A DNA stretch of 32,874 bases from CALGFH01 sp036003705. GTDB taxonomy: Bacteria > Actinomycetota > CALGFH01. Positions 1 through 7,500 of the stretch are shown here, piece by piece (the first letter of the stretch is position 1; each line of letters opens with the position of its first letter). Position numbers and translations under genes: made by a program. The notes below the pieces were generated by a model, which saw only the letters and a program-made list of their open reading frames with translations, ran no database searches and was not told the origin of the DNA. Location of the stretch: positions 1-32,874 of the forward strand of contig DASYSE010000058.1 in the NCBI GenBank assembly GCA_036003705.1, written 5' to 3'.

Positions 1-202
1 TGGCGATGGTGCGGGTCTTGGCCAGCCCAGGGACCCCTTCCAACAGCAGGTGGCCCCCCGACAGCAACGCCACCAGCACCCGCTCCAGCATCCCCTCCTG
101 CCCCACAATCACCCGCTTGATCTCAAACAACGCCGCCTCGACCTGCGCGCGGGCGACCGGGGCGTCGCCGATCGGGGCCAGCCGGGATGCTTGCTCGGTC
201 AC
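1..202 (-). CDS. MoxR-family AAA+ ATPase, N-terminal part (cut by left edge)
   Basis: Only the first 67 codons lie in the window; the gene continues past the left edge. The minus-strand translation contains IKRVIVGQEGMLERVLVALL followed by a Walker A motif, GVPGLAKT, which is the typical N-terminus of MoxR ATPases. These are chaperone-like AAA+ proteins thought to help maturation of protein complexes or extracellular enzymes, and they usually head an operon with DUF58, transglutaminase and VWA-domain genes; any such genes would be further left. The GTG at 202 is chosen because AAGGAG ends 9 nt upstream. An in-frame GTG at 235 is possible, and a TAA at 260-262 closes the frame above it. A phased-repeat operator lies about 265 bp upstream. 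Confidence 0.85.
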   Translation of the reverse strand, partial: MTEQASRLAPIGDAPVARAQVEAALFEIKRVIVGQEGMLERVLVALLSGGHLLLEGVPGLAKTRTIA

Positions 203-466
203 CGTACCGGGCTCCTTGGCCGAAGGGGCGGCCACGGGAGCGCGGCCGGTTTTTCCACCTTAGCGGTCCCTGCGCGATCCGGCGATACCTCGACGTGGCC
301 AGATTCGGGGGACGGAGCACAGGCCCCCAAGGCCCCGAGGCCGGAGCGGGCTCCGGCCTCGTCCCACCATGCAGGCCTCGGGCGTCACCGCCGCAGCGGC
401 CGGGCGGCTAGCCTGCTGGCCGCCCACGCCCGTCCGCCGCGAAGGCCTTGGTTCTACCCGGCGTCC

Positions 467-504
467 CTGAGAGAACGCTGAGTTTCTCTTAGGACACGCT
501 TAAG
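467..504 (-). promoter_or_regulatory. Four phased CTNAG repeats, candidate OmpR-family regulator binding site
   Basis: On the plus strand CTGAG occurs at 467 and 478, CTTAG at 488 and CTTAAG at 499, so the half-sites are 11, 10 and 11 bp apart, on one face of the helix. Winged-helix response regulators of the OmpR/PhoB type bind such direct repeats. The site starts at the stop codon of the histidine kinase gene and lies upstream of the moxR-like gene; a TAGAAC box at 456-451 (minus strand) could be its -10 element. Part of it also forms an inverted repeat (CCTGAGAGAA / TTCTCTTAGG, one G-T pair), but no T-tract follows, so a terminator is less likely. Positions 203-466 hold nothing else that I recognise. 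Confidence 0.5.
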
Positions 505-2044
505 AATGGCGCCCCGAACCGGTCACCCGGCTGACGCCCAGCAGCTCCTCCTGGCGGCGCCGGGAGGGCTTCGGCGGTCGAAGGATGACCGGCAGGGCGA
601 GCACGAAGGTGGTGCCCTTGCCCACCACCGACTCGACCGTGACCGAGCCCTCGTGGGCCTGGGCGACCCACCTGGTGATGGCCAGCCCGAGCCCCGACCC
701 GGCCATGCCGCGGACGCCGGGCGCGCGCCAGAAGCGGTCGAACACGTGGTCCAGATGGCCCTCGGCGATGCCGATCCCGGTGTCGCGCACGACCAGCTCG
801 GCCACCCCGTCCTGGGCGTGCAGGCGCAGGTCGACCCGGCCGGCCCTGGTGTACTTGAGGGCGTTGTCGACCAGGTTCCAGACTGCCCGGCGCAGGTCGT
901 CGCGGTCGCCGGAGACCCACACCTCCGGCACCGGGCCCAGCGCCACCTCGACCCCGGCCGGAGCGGCCCGCAGGGCGTCCCGGTGCACGTCGGCCACCAG
1001 GTGGTCGAGCCGGAGGGCGCGCCTGGTCGGCTGCGACGCCGCCGCCTCCAGCCGGGCCAGGGCCAGCAGGTCGCCGACCAGCGACTCCATCCGGCGCAGC
1101 TCGGCGAGGACGTCGCGCAGGGCCTCGACCCGGTCCTCGCTGCGGGCGCCGGGCACCCGGGCCAGGAACTCCACGTTGGTCCGGATCGCCGTCAGCGGGG
1201 TGCGCAGCTCGTGGGAGGCGTCGGCGACGAAGCGGCGCTGGGAGTCGAGGGTCGTCCTCAGGCCAAGGTTGGCCTGCTCCAGCTCGGCCAGCATCTGGTT
1301 GAAGGACAGGGAGAGCCGACCGAGCTCGTCGTGCGGGTCGCCGTCGACCGGCATGCGGTGGGAGAAGTCGCGCTCGTCGCCGATCCGCTGGGCGGTGGCT
1401 CGCATGCGGGCCAGCGGCCGCAGCAGGGCCGCGGCCAGGCCGAGGCCGAGCAGGGCGGCGACCAGCACCACCGACAGCCCCCCGGCGATCAGGATGGTCC
1501 GCAGCAGCCCCAGCGACCGCTCGACCCCGGCCAGCGAACGGGCCACCGTCACCTGGCCCTCGAGCCGGACGATCTGCCTGGGCTGCTCGGGCTGAGCGGG
1601 GCCGCTGCGGCGGACCGCCCTGCTGGCCTTGAACCGCTCGGCGTACACCGCCAGGGGCAGGCCGAGGTCGTTGGCCGAGGGCCGGACGTTGACCACCTGG
1701 CCGGCCGGGACGATGGGCAGGTCGACGCCGCCCAGGGCGTCCTTGGGGTGCTTGGCCTGCAGCGCCAGCCTCAGCTCCCGGTCCTTGCGGATCTCGACCA
1801 CGATGTAGGTGTCCGGCTCCTGCTGGTTGGTCCAGCGGGCGAGGGTGTCGCTGCCGATGCCGGCCGCGGTGTCGTAGTCGCTGCTGAGGACCCGGGCGAG
1901 CTGGACGCTCTGGCGCTGCACCGAGCCGTCGAACTCCTGGTGGAGGTTGCGGTCGACGTAGGCGTAGACGCCCAACCCGAAGGCGGAAAGGGCAAGGGTG
2001 AGCAAGGCCAGATAGGCCAGGGTGAGCCGCGCCCGGAAACTCAC
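500..2044 (-). CDS. Membrane sensor histidine kinase (HAMP, HisKA, HATPase_c)
   Basis: A 514-residue transmembrane kinase that probably phosphorylates the response regulator encoded just upstream. A membrane segment at about residues 8-28 is followed by an extracytoplasmic region of about 150 residues, a second membrane segment at about 180-205, a HAMP linker, and a HisKA domain with the phospho-acceptor His278 in ASHELRTPLTAIRTN. The ATPase domain has the N box NLVDNALKY, the G1 box DTGIGI and the G2 box GSGLGLAI, so all catalytic motifs are present. The GTG start at 2044 has GGGAGG 8 nt upstream. The gene sits 37 bp behind the response regulator gene, so the two form an operon. The signal sensed cannot be read from the sequence. 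Confidence 0.93.
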   Translation of the reverse strand: MSFRARLTLAYLALLTLALSAFGLGVYAYVDRNLHQEFDGSVQRQSVQLARVLSSDYDTAAGIGSDTLARWTNQQEPDTYIVVEIRKDRELRLALQAKHPKDALGGVDLPIVPAGQVVNVRPSANDLGLPLAVYAERFKASRAVRRSGPAQPEQPRQIVRLEGQVTVARSLAGVERSLGLLRTILIAGGLSVVLVAALLGLGLAAALLRPLARMRATAQRIGDERDFSHRMPVDGDPHDELGRLSLSFNQMLAELEQANLGLRTTLDSQRRFVADASHELRTPLTAIRTNVEFLARVPGARSEDRVEALRDVLAELRRMESLVGDLLALARLEAAASQPTRRALRLDHLVADVHRDALRAAPAGVEVALGPVPEVWVSGDRDDLRRAVWNLVDNALKYTRAGRVDLRLHAQDGVAELVVRDTGIGIAEGHLDHVFDRFWRAPGVRGMAGSGLGLAITRWVAQAHEGSVTVESVVGKGTTFVLALPVILRPPKPSRRRQEELLGVSRVTGSGRHS

Positions 2045-2081
2045 CGGGGGCGCCTCCCGGGGGTTGCCCGGACCCCTCCGG

Positions 2082-2774
2082 TCACCGGATCCCGTCCGGG
2101 TCTTCGCGCAGGACGTAGCCGACCCCGCGGACGGTGTGGATCACCCGCTGCTCGCCCTCCGCCTCGAGCTTGCGGCGCAGGTACCCGACGTAGACCTCCA
2201 GCACGTTGGAGTCGCGGCCGAAGTCGTAGTCCCACACCCGCTCCAGGATCGTCGAGCGGGTCAGGACCTGCCTCGGGTGGTCGAGGAACAGGGCCAGCAG
2301 ATCGAACTCCTGCCTGGTCAGCGAGATCGTGCGGTCGCCCCGCCAGACCTCGTGGGTGGAGCGGTCCATACGCAGGTCGCCGAAGCGCAGCTCGGCCGAC
2401 CCCGACCCGTTACGGCCTCTTCGCAGCAGCGCCTTCACCCGGACCAGCAGCTCCTCGAAGGCGAACGGCTTGACCAGGTAGTCGTCGGCGCCGGCCTCGA
2501 ACCCGGCCACCCGCTCGGATACCTCGCTGCGCGCGGTCAGCATCAGCACGGCCACCTCGCCGGCCTGGCGCAGCCGCCGGCACACCTCCAGCCCGTCGAT
2601 GCCGGGCAGCAGCACGTCGAGGATCACCAGGTCGGGCGGGTGGTCGAGGGCCCGGCCGAGGGCCTCCTCGCCGGAGGCGGCGACCTCGACCTCGAACCCT
2701 TCGTAGGCGAGCGGCCGGCGAAGGGCCGCGGCCAACAGGGGATCATCGTCGACGACGAGGATGCGTGCGCCCAT
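2082..2774 (-). CDS. OmpR/PhoB-family response regulator
   Basis: A 230-residue DNA-binding response regulator. The receiver domain has the acidic pocket (VVDDD, residues 7-11), the phospho-acceptor Asp53 in LVILDVLLPGID, and the conserved Lys in DDYLVKPFAFEEL. The C-terminal winged helix contains LTRQEFDLLALFLDHPRQVL and ends RGVGYVLRED, typical of the OmpR/PhoB group. The ATG at 2774 is chosen because the protein then starts directly at the first beta strand (MGARILVVDDD). The frame stays open to 2936, but that extension is low-complexity. It pairs with the kinase gene 37 bp downstream. The phased repeats at 467-504 are a possible target. Confidence 0.93.
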   Translation of the reverse strand: MGARILVVDDDPLLAAALRRPLAYEGFEVEVAASGEEALGRALDHPPDLVILDVLLPGIDGLEVCRRLRQAGEVAVLMLTARSEVSERVAGFEAGADDYLVKPFAFEELLVRVKALLRRGRNGSGSAELRFGDLRMDRSTHEVWRGDRTISLTRQEFDLLALFLDHPRQVLTRSTILERVWDYDFGRDSNVLEVYVGYLRRKLEAEGEQRVIHTVRGVGYVLREDPDGIR

Positions 2775-2911
2775 ACGCCTGCCGTCCTGACCAGCCGCCG
2801 GTCCGGCGGCACTCGCTTGCTGCTGCCTTGTCGCCATTCTGCCTGCTCGCGGGCCACTTTGCCTAGTCGCGCCCGATCGGCCCGACCATGGCAAAGGCGC
2901 TCCTGAATGGC

Positions 2912-2930
2912 GGGGAAGCCGGAGCTCCCC
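2912..2930 (-). terminator. Hairpin behind ligD, weak terminator candidate
   Basis: Read on the minus strand, GGGGAGC and GCTTCCCC can pair around a TCCG loop with one bulged T. The hairpin starts about 26 nt after the ligD stop codon. No T-run follows, so it is at best a weak or factor-dependent terminator. The rest of the 181-bp gap between ligD and the response regulator gene shows no clear promoter. Confidence 0.25.
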
Positions 2931-2955
2931 CCACATGGATCGGAGACCACATCAG

Positions 2956-5571
2956 CTAGCTCGGGAGGGCCATCGGGTGCTCGCGGCGGGCATCGATGAC
3001 CAGCTTGTCCGGACGCAGGCCCTTGAACGAGGAGGCCCGCAGCTTGCCGTCCTCGGTCCAGCGCAGGTACTCGACCTCGCAGACCAGCTCGGGCCGCACG
3101 AAGCGGGCTCCACGCAGCCGGGGGGCGCCCTCGAACAACGGGTGGTCGACCTCCAGCTCGGCCAGCCTGGCCAGCAGGTCGGCCAGGAACGCGTTGGTGA
3201 ACCCGGTGCCGACGTTGCCCGCGTAGCGCAGCCGCTCGCCGTCGTAGACCGCCAGCAGCAGCGAGCCCAGGGTGGCCGCCCTGCCCCCCTTGCCCGGCGT
3301 CCAGCCGACGATCACGCAGTCCTGCAGGCAGAGCGCCTTGATCTTGCGCCAGTCCGGCGAGCGGCTGCCCGGCCGGTAGGGGCTGGCCGCCCGCTTGGCC
3401 ACGATCCCCTCCAGGCCGAGGCGCTTGGCCTGCTCGAAGAAGTCGACCCCGGCCCCCTGGACCACCTGGGAGAGGCGGACATCCTTGGTCTCGACCAGCA
3501 CCTCCACCAGCCGGGCCCGCCGCTGCGCCAGGGGCAGGTCGAGCAGGGACTGGCCGTCCAGCCAGAGCAGGTCGAAGGCCAGGAACTGGACCGGCACCTT
3601 GCCCTGGTTGCGGGCCAGCTCATCGGGGGCGCGGTGGAAGCGGTCCTGCATGCGCTCGAACGACGGGCGGCCGTCGCGGTCCAGGGCGACGATCTCGCCG
3701 TCGACCACCGCATTGCGGGCCGCGAGCTGGCGGTGCAGGTCGATCAGCTCGGGGAACTGGGCGGTCATGTCGCGCCTGGTGCGGGAGGTCAGCCGGGTCG
3801 CCCGTCCCAGGTTGGCCAGGCAGCGGTGGCCGTCCCACTTGACCTCGAACAGCCACTGGTCGTCGTCGAACGGCTCGGAGGTGAGCATCGCCATCATCGG
3901 CTCGTAGGTGGGCGGCGGAGCCGGCTGGGGGAGCGACACCTTGCCGCCGAGGATGACCAGCCAGTCGCGATCCCTCGTCCGGAACAGATGGTATTCGGCG
4001 CCGCGGTAGCGACTGCCGTGGAGGCGGACGGTGAGCTTGCCGTCGGCCACCTCCAGCGGCTCGTAGGTGCCGAGGTCGAACAGGCGGACCTCGCCGCCGC
4101 CGTACTCGCCCGCGGGGATGGTGCCGCTGAAGGTCAGGTAGTCGAGCGGATGGTCCTCGGTGCTGACGGCCAGGTGGCGCAGGCCGGGCTCCTCGGGCAG
4201 CCGCTTGGGGACCGCGAACGACACCAGCACCCCGTCCTGCTCGAAGCGCACGTCGTGGTGGAGGCGCCGGGCATGGTGCTGCTGGATGGTGAACCGCCGT
4301 CCCGGCTCCAGCGGGGCGAGCTCGGTCAGCCCGGCGGGGTGGGGTTCCGGCGGCGACCCGCCGGCTGGATCCGGCGGGGCGAGCTCGGTCGGCCCGGCGG
4401 GGTGGGGTTCCGGCGGCGACCCGCCGGCTGGGTCGAGTGGGGCGCTCCCCGGGGTCCCGGACCCCTCCGTGGACGGCTCCGGGGTGCGCTGGAAGTCCCG
4501 CTTGGCCGCGTACTCGTCGAGCGCGGCCCGCGACGCCGGCCGGGACGTCCTGGACGTCCTGAACCGGGGCCGGCCGGGCTCCCGCGGCCCGGTCTCGGCG
4601 CCCGCGGTGAGGCCGAGGGCGCCCATGGCCCCGGCCAGCGACTGCTTGTCGGTCAGGACGGGCGCGAACCGGTCCCCGTCCGCGAACCGCTCCCAGACGT
4701 TGTCGATGCGGAAGTCGCCAGGCTCGATGTCCTGGTCGAGCTCGTCCCAGTCCAGCGGGGTCGACACCGGCGCCCCGGGCACCGGCCGCAGCGAGTAGAC
4801 GCTGGCGATGTTGGCCCCCGACCGGTTCATCTGGTGGTCGATGAAGATCTTCCCTGCCCGGTCGGCGACCGGCCAGGCCATGGTCGCCTTCTCGGGGTAG
4901 GCGCGGACGACCAGCTTGCCCACCCGCTCCACGAACTCGCGGGCGTCGGCGTGGGTGTGGGTGCCGTCGAGCGGCACGAACACCTGCATGCCGGTGGCCC
5001 CCGAGGTCTTGGGGTAGCCGCGCAGGCCGAGGCCGTCCAGCACCACCTTGACCAGCTTGGCGACGGTGCAGACATCCTCATAGGTATAGGGCTGGAACGG
5101 GTCGAGGTCGAAGAAGGCGTAGTCCGGCCGGTCCAGCGACCCGGCCCTTGCGTGCAGGGGGTGCATCTCGATGCAGCCAAGGTTGACCAGGTAGAGCAGG
5201 CTGGCCCGGTCCTGGGCGAGCACGAACTCGACCACCCGGGTCTCGCCCTCGGCCGGTACGGCAGCGGTGGGCAGCCAGTCGGGGGCGTGGGCCGGGACCT
5301 GCTTCTCGTAGAACGGCTCACCGGCCAGCCCGTCCGGCATCCGCTTCATGGTCAGCGGCCGGTCGTGCAGGTGGGGAAGCAGCAGCTCGGCGACGTTCCA
5401 GTAGTAGGCCAGCAGGTCGCCCTTGGTGATGCCGTCGTCGGGCCAGTAGACCTTGTTCAGGTTGGAAACGCGCAGCTCGCGGCCGTCGACCTCCAGCCGC
5501 CAGGCGTCGCCGGCCCGCGCTGCCGGCAGCGGCGACGGGAACGGCAGGCGGCGCCGCTTGCCGGTAGCCAA
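2956..5571 (-). CDS. ligD: Multifunctional NHEJ DNA ligase LigD (polymerase-phosphoesterase-ligase)
   Basis: An 871-residue bacterial non-homologous end-joining enzyme in the POL-PE-LIG order known from mycobacteria. The N-terminal primase-like polymerase domain (about 20-320) has catalytic Asp155 and Asp157 in FFDLDPF. A Pro/Gly-rich linker (about 325-425) contains two copies of a 21-residue repeat. The 3'-phosphoesterase domain (about 426-555) keeps the HxxRRLHxD pattern (HHARRLHHDVR) and TEDHPLDY. The ATP-dependent ligase domain (about 565-871) has the adenylated lysine Lys578 in FEVKWDGHR. The TTG start at 5571 is supported by AAGGAGG 9 nt upstream. The gene is divergent from ku, its usual partner. 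The linker is longer than usual because of the repeat. Confidence 0.95.
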   Translation of the reverse strand: MATGKRRRLPFPSPLPAARAGDAWRLEVDGRELRVSNLNKVYWPDDGITKGDLLAYYWNVAELLLPHLHDRPLTMKRMPDGLAGEPFYEKQVPAHAPDWLPTAAVPAEGETRVVEFVLAQDRASLLYLVNLGCIEMHPLHARAGSLDRPDYAFFDLDPFQPYTYEDVCTVAKLVKVVLDGLGLRGYPKTSGATGMQVFVPLDGTHTHADAREFVERVGKLVVRAYPEKATMAWPVADRAGKIFIDHQMNRSGANIASVYSLRPVPGAPVSTPLDWDELDQDIEPGDFRIDNVWERFADGDRFAPVLTDKQSLAGAMGALGLTAGAETGPREPGRPRFRTSRTSRPASRAALDEYAAKRDFQRTPEPSTEGSGTPGSAPLDPAGGSPPEPHPAGPTELAPPDPAGGSPPEPHPAGLTELAPLEPGRRFTIQQHHARRLHHDVRFEQDGVLVSFAVPKRLPEEPGLRHLAVSTEDHPLDYLTFSGTIPAGEYGGGEVRLFDLGTYEPLEVADGKLTVRLHGSRYRGAEYHLFRTRDRDWLVILGGKVSLPQPAPPPTYEPMMAMLTSEPFDDDQWLFEVKWDGHRCLANLGRATRLTSRTRRDMTAQFPELIDLHRQLAARNAVVDGEIVALDRDGRPSFERMQDRFHRAPDELARNQGKVPVQFLAFDLLWLDGQSLLDLPLAQRRARLVEVLVETKDVRLSQVVQGAGVDFFEQAKRLGLEGIVAKRAASPYRPGSRSPDWRKIKALCLQDCVIVGWTPGKGGRAATLGSLLLAVYDGERLRYAGNVGTGFTNAFLADLLARLAELEVDHPLFEGAPRLRGARFVRPELVCEVEYLRWTEDGKLRASSFKGLRPDKLVIDARREHPMALPS
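4311..4436 (-). repeat. Two copies of a 63-bp in-frame tandem repeat in the LigD linker
   Basis: The unit begins GCGGGGCGAGCTCGG on the plus strand at 4311 and again at 4374, 63 bp apart. It encodes DPAGGSPPEPHPAG(P/L)TELAP(P/L) twice, 21 residues each, at about LigD residues 379-420. The copies differ at only a few positions, so the duplication is recent. It lies between the polymerase and phosphoesterase domains and should act as a flexible spacer. Confidence 0.9.
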
Positions 5572-5693
5572 CGAGCCGAGCCTCCTTCAGTAGCGTTGCT
5601 CGCCAGCGTACAGTTGTCCCTGATCCGTGATCGTCGCCTTCCGACGTGCCCGCCGCGCGCGGAGTGTTCCGACGTCAAAGGAGGCCTGGCTTC
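5572..5693. promoter_or_regulatory. Divergent ligD-ku control region
   Basis: This 122-bp gap separates the start codons of ligD (minus) and ku (plus) and must hold both promoters. Each gene has a near-perfect ribosome site at its edge: AAGGAGG for ligD, and AAAGGAGG at 5677-5684 for ku. I could not assign convincing -35 and -10 boxes for either direction. Confidence 0.45.
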
Positions 5694-6527
5694 GTGAAGA
5701 CGATCTGGAAGGGGGCGATCTCCTTTGGGCTGGTCACCATTCCCGTCCGGGTGTATGGGGCCACCGAGGCCAAGAGCCTCCGGTTTCACCAGCTGCACGA
5801 GCCCGATGGCGGCCGGATCCGCTACAAGCGCGTCTGCTCGGTCGACGGCGAAGAGGTCGAGTACAGCGAGATCGTCAAAGGCTACGAGTACGAGAAGGAC
5901 CACTACGTCACCCTGACCGACGAGGAGCTCGACTCGCTCCCGGTGAAGACCGCCAAGGCGATCGAGATCGAGCGGTTCGTCGATGCCGAGGAGATCGACC
6001 CGATCTACTTCCAGAAGGCCTACTACCTGGTGCCGGAGGGCACCGGGGTCAAGGCCTACCACCTGCTGCGCGAGGCCATGGCCGACGACGGCAAGGTCGC
6101 CCTCGCCAAGGTCGCCTTCCGCGACAAGGAGCATCTGGCGACGCTGCGGCTGCGCGACAACGTGTTCGTGCTGGAGACGATGTTCTGGCCGGACGAGATC
6201 CGCACGCCGAAGTTCGACGTCCTCGACGAGTCGGTCGAGCTGCGGGCGCAGGAGATCCGGATGGCCCGCAGCCTGATCGACAGCCTCACCGACGCCTTCG
6301 AGCCGCAGGAGTTCACCGACGAGTACCGGGCCGCGCTCGAGGAGTTGGTCCAGAAGAAGATCCAGGGTGAGGAGATCACCTACACCGAAGACGCCGAACC
6401 GTCTAAGGTGGTCGACCTGATGGAGGCGCTGAAGGCCAGCGTCGAGGCGGCCAAGTCCGGCGGGGGCAAGTCGGCGACGGAGCGCAGGACGAGCACCAGG
6501 CGGCGCAAGCAGGCGGCAGGCGAGTAG
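5694..6527 (+). CDS. ku: Ku protein, non-homologous end joining
   Basis: A 277-residue bacterial Ku, the homodimeric ring that binds DNA ends and recruits LigD. It starts with VKTIWKGAISFGLVTIPVRV, the hallmark N-terminus of prokaryotic Ku, and continues with KRVCSVDGEEVEYSEIVKGYE and the YYLVPEG segment of the beta-barrel core. The C-terminal tail is Lys/Arg-rich (TERRTSTRRRKQ), as in Ku proteins whose basic tail aids DNA binding. The GTG start at 5694 is fixed by AAAGGAGG 9 nt upstream; the frame is open from 5646 but that part is not Ku-like. The gene is divergent from ligD, and a GGDEF gene follows 28 bp downstream on the same strand. Confidence 0.96.
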   Translation: MKTIWKGAISFGLVTIPVRVYGATEAKSLRFHQLHEPDGGRIRYKRVCSVDGEEVEYSEIVKGYEYEKDHYVTLTDEELDSLPVKTAKAIEIERFVDAEEIDPIYFQKAYYLVPEGTGVKAYHLLREAMADDGKVALAKVAFRDKEHLATLRLRDNVFVLETMFWPDEIRTPKFDVLDESVELRAQEIRMARSLIDSLTDAFEPQEFTDEYRAALEELVQKKIQGEEITYTEDAEPSKVVDLMEALKASVEAAKSGGGKSATERRTSTRRRKQAAGE

Positions 6528-6555
6528 CGGGCGTCCGTTCGGGGCGCTGTGGGGG

Positions 6556-7500
6556 GTGGACGTGGGGCTTGACCTCTGCCCGTCGACGGCGTTCCGGCAC
6601 GCGGTCGCGTCGATGCTCGACGGCCTGCCGGCCCGGACCGGCCTCGGCACCTGGATGCTGGTGCGGCTCGGGGACGGCGGGTCGGCCGTGCTGGCCGTCC
6701 GCGACCGCAACTACGGCATCGAGGTGGACCGCCAGCTCAGCGACGCCGACCTGCCGGTGCGGGCGCTGGTCGACGGCCGCGGGCCAAGGGTCGCGCCCGT
6801 GGTGGCCGACGTGCACGCCTACGCCAGCGCCTCCCTGGGCGGCCTGCCGGTCGGCGCCCTGGCCGGCGTGCCCGTCCTGGCTCCCGACGGCTCGGTGTTC
6901 GGCTGCCTGTGCGGCGTCGACCCGGCACGGGGACGGCCCGAGCTGGCCGCGGAGCTGCCGACCATCGAGCTGCTCGGACGGCTGCTGGCCGTCCTGCTGG
7001 CCCAGGAGCTCGACCGCCAGGAGCTGCAGCGACGCTTCGAGCTGGCCGAGCTGGACGCGCTCACCGACCCGCTCACCGGGGTCGGCAACCGCCGGGCCTG
7101 GGACCGCCTGCTGGACGCCGAGGAGGCCCGCTGCCGCCGCTACGGGTCGACCGCGTCCCTGGTCGCCATCGACCTGGACGACCTGAAGCGGGTCAACGAC
7201 GGCGAAGGGCACGCGGCCGGCGACCAGCTGCTGCGCCGGACCGCCCAGGTGATCGACTCGACCAGGCGGGCCGCCGACGTCGTCGCCCGCCTGGGCGGCG
7301 ACGAGTTCGGCGTGCTCGCCGTGGAGTGCGACGAGGCCGCCGCCAAGGTCATGGCCGAGCGCCTCCGGAGCGCGCTGCAGGCGGCCGGCATCCGCGCCTC
7401 CGTCGGACATGCCACCCGCGACCCTTCCGGCGACCTCGCCCGGACCTGGGCGCAGGCCGATCGCGCGATGTACTCCCAGAAGCGCCGGGCAATCCGTTAG
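6556..7500 (+). CDS. GAF-like sensor plus GGDEF diguanylate cyclase
   Basis: A 314-residue soluble protein likely to make cyclic di-GMP from GTP. Residues 1 to about 150 resemble a GAF sensor domain (for example LAGVPVLAPDGSVFGCLCGVD). A helical linker (QELQRRFELAELDALTDPLTG) leads into a complete cyclase domain with GGDEF at 247-251. The RxxD inhibitory site (RAAD) lies exactly five residues before GGDEF, so product feedback is probably intact. Metal and substrate residues are present (IDLDDLKRVND). The GTG start at 6556 has only a weak ribosome site. The gene is 28 bp behind ku and may be co-transcribed with it. No EAL domain is present. The ligand of the GAF-like part is unknown. Confidence 0.88.
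   Translation: MDVGLDLCPSTAFRHAVASMLDGLPARTGLGTWMLVRLGDGGSAVLAVRDRNYGIEVDRQLSDADLPVRALVDGRGPRVAPVVADVHAYASASLGGLPVGALAGVPVLAPDGSVFGCLCGVDPARGRPELAAELPTIELLGRLLAVLLAQELDRQELQRRFELAELDALTDPLTGVGNRRAWDRLLDAEEARCRRYGSTASLVAIDLDDLKRVNDGEGHAAGDQLLRRTAQVIDSTRRAADVVARLGGDEFGVLAVECDEAAAKVMAERLRSALQAAGIRASVGHATRDPSGDLARTWAQADRAMYSQKRRAIR

Noticed and set aside
467..493. CTGAGA sequence and hairpin resembling part of a TPP riboswitch or a terminator
   Set aside because: The other conserved parts of the TPP aptamer are absent and no T-tract follows; the 10-11 bp phasing fits a protein-binding site better.
2935..5697. A very long open frame on the plus strand antisense to ligD
   Set aside because: It has no recognisable domain, is rich in residues forced by the GC-rich complement of real codons, and ligD on the other strand has complete catalytic motifs and a ribosome site.
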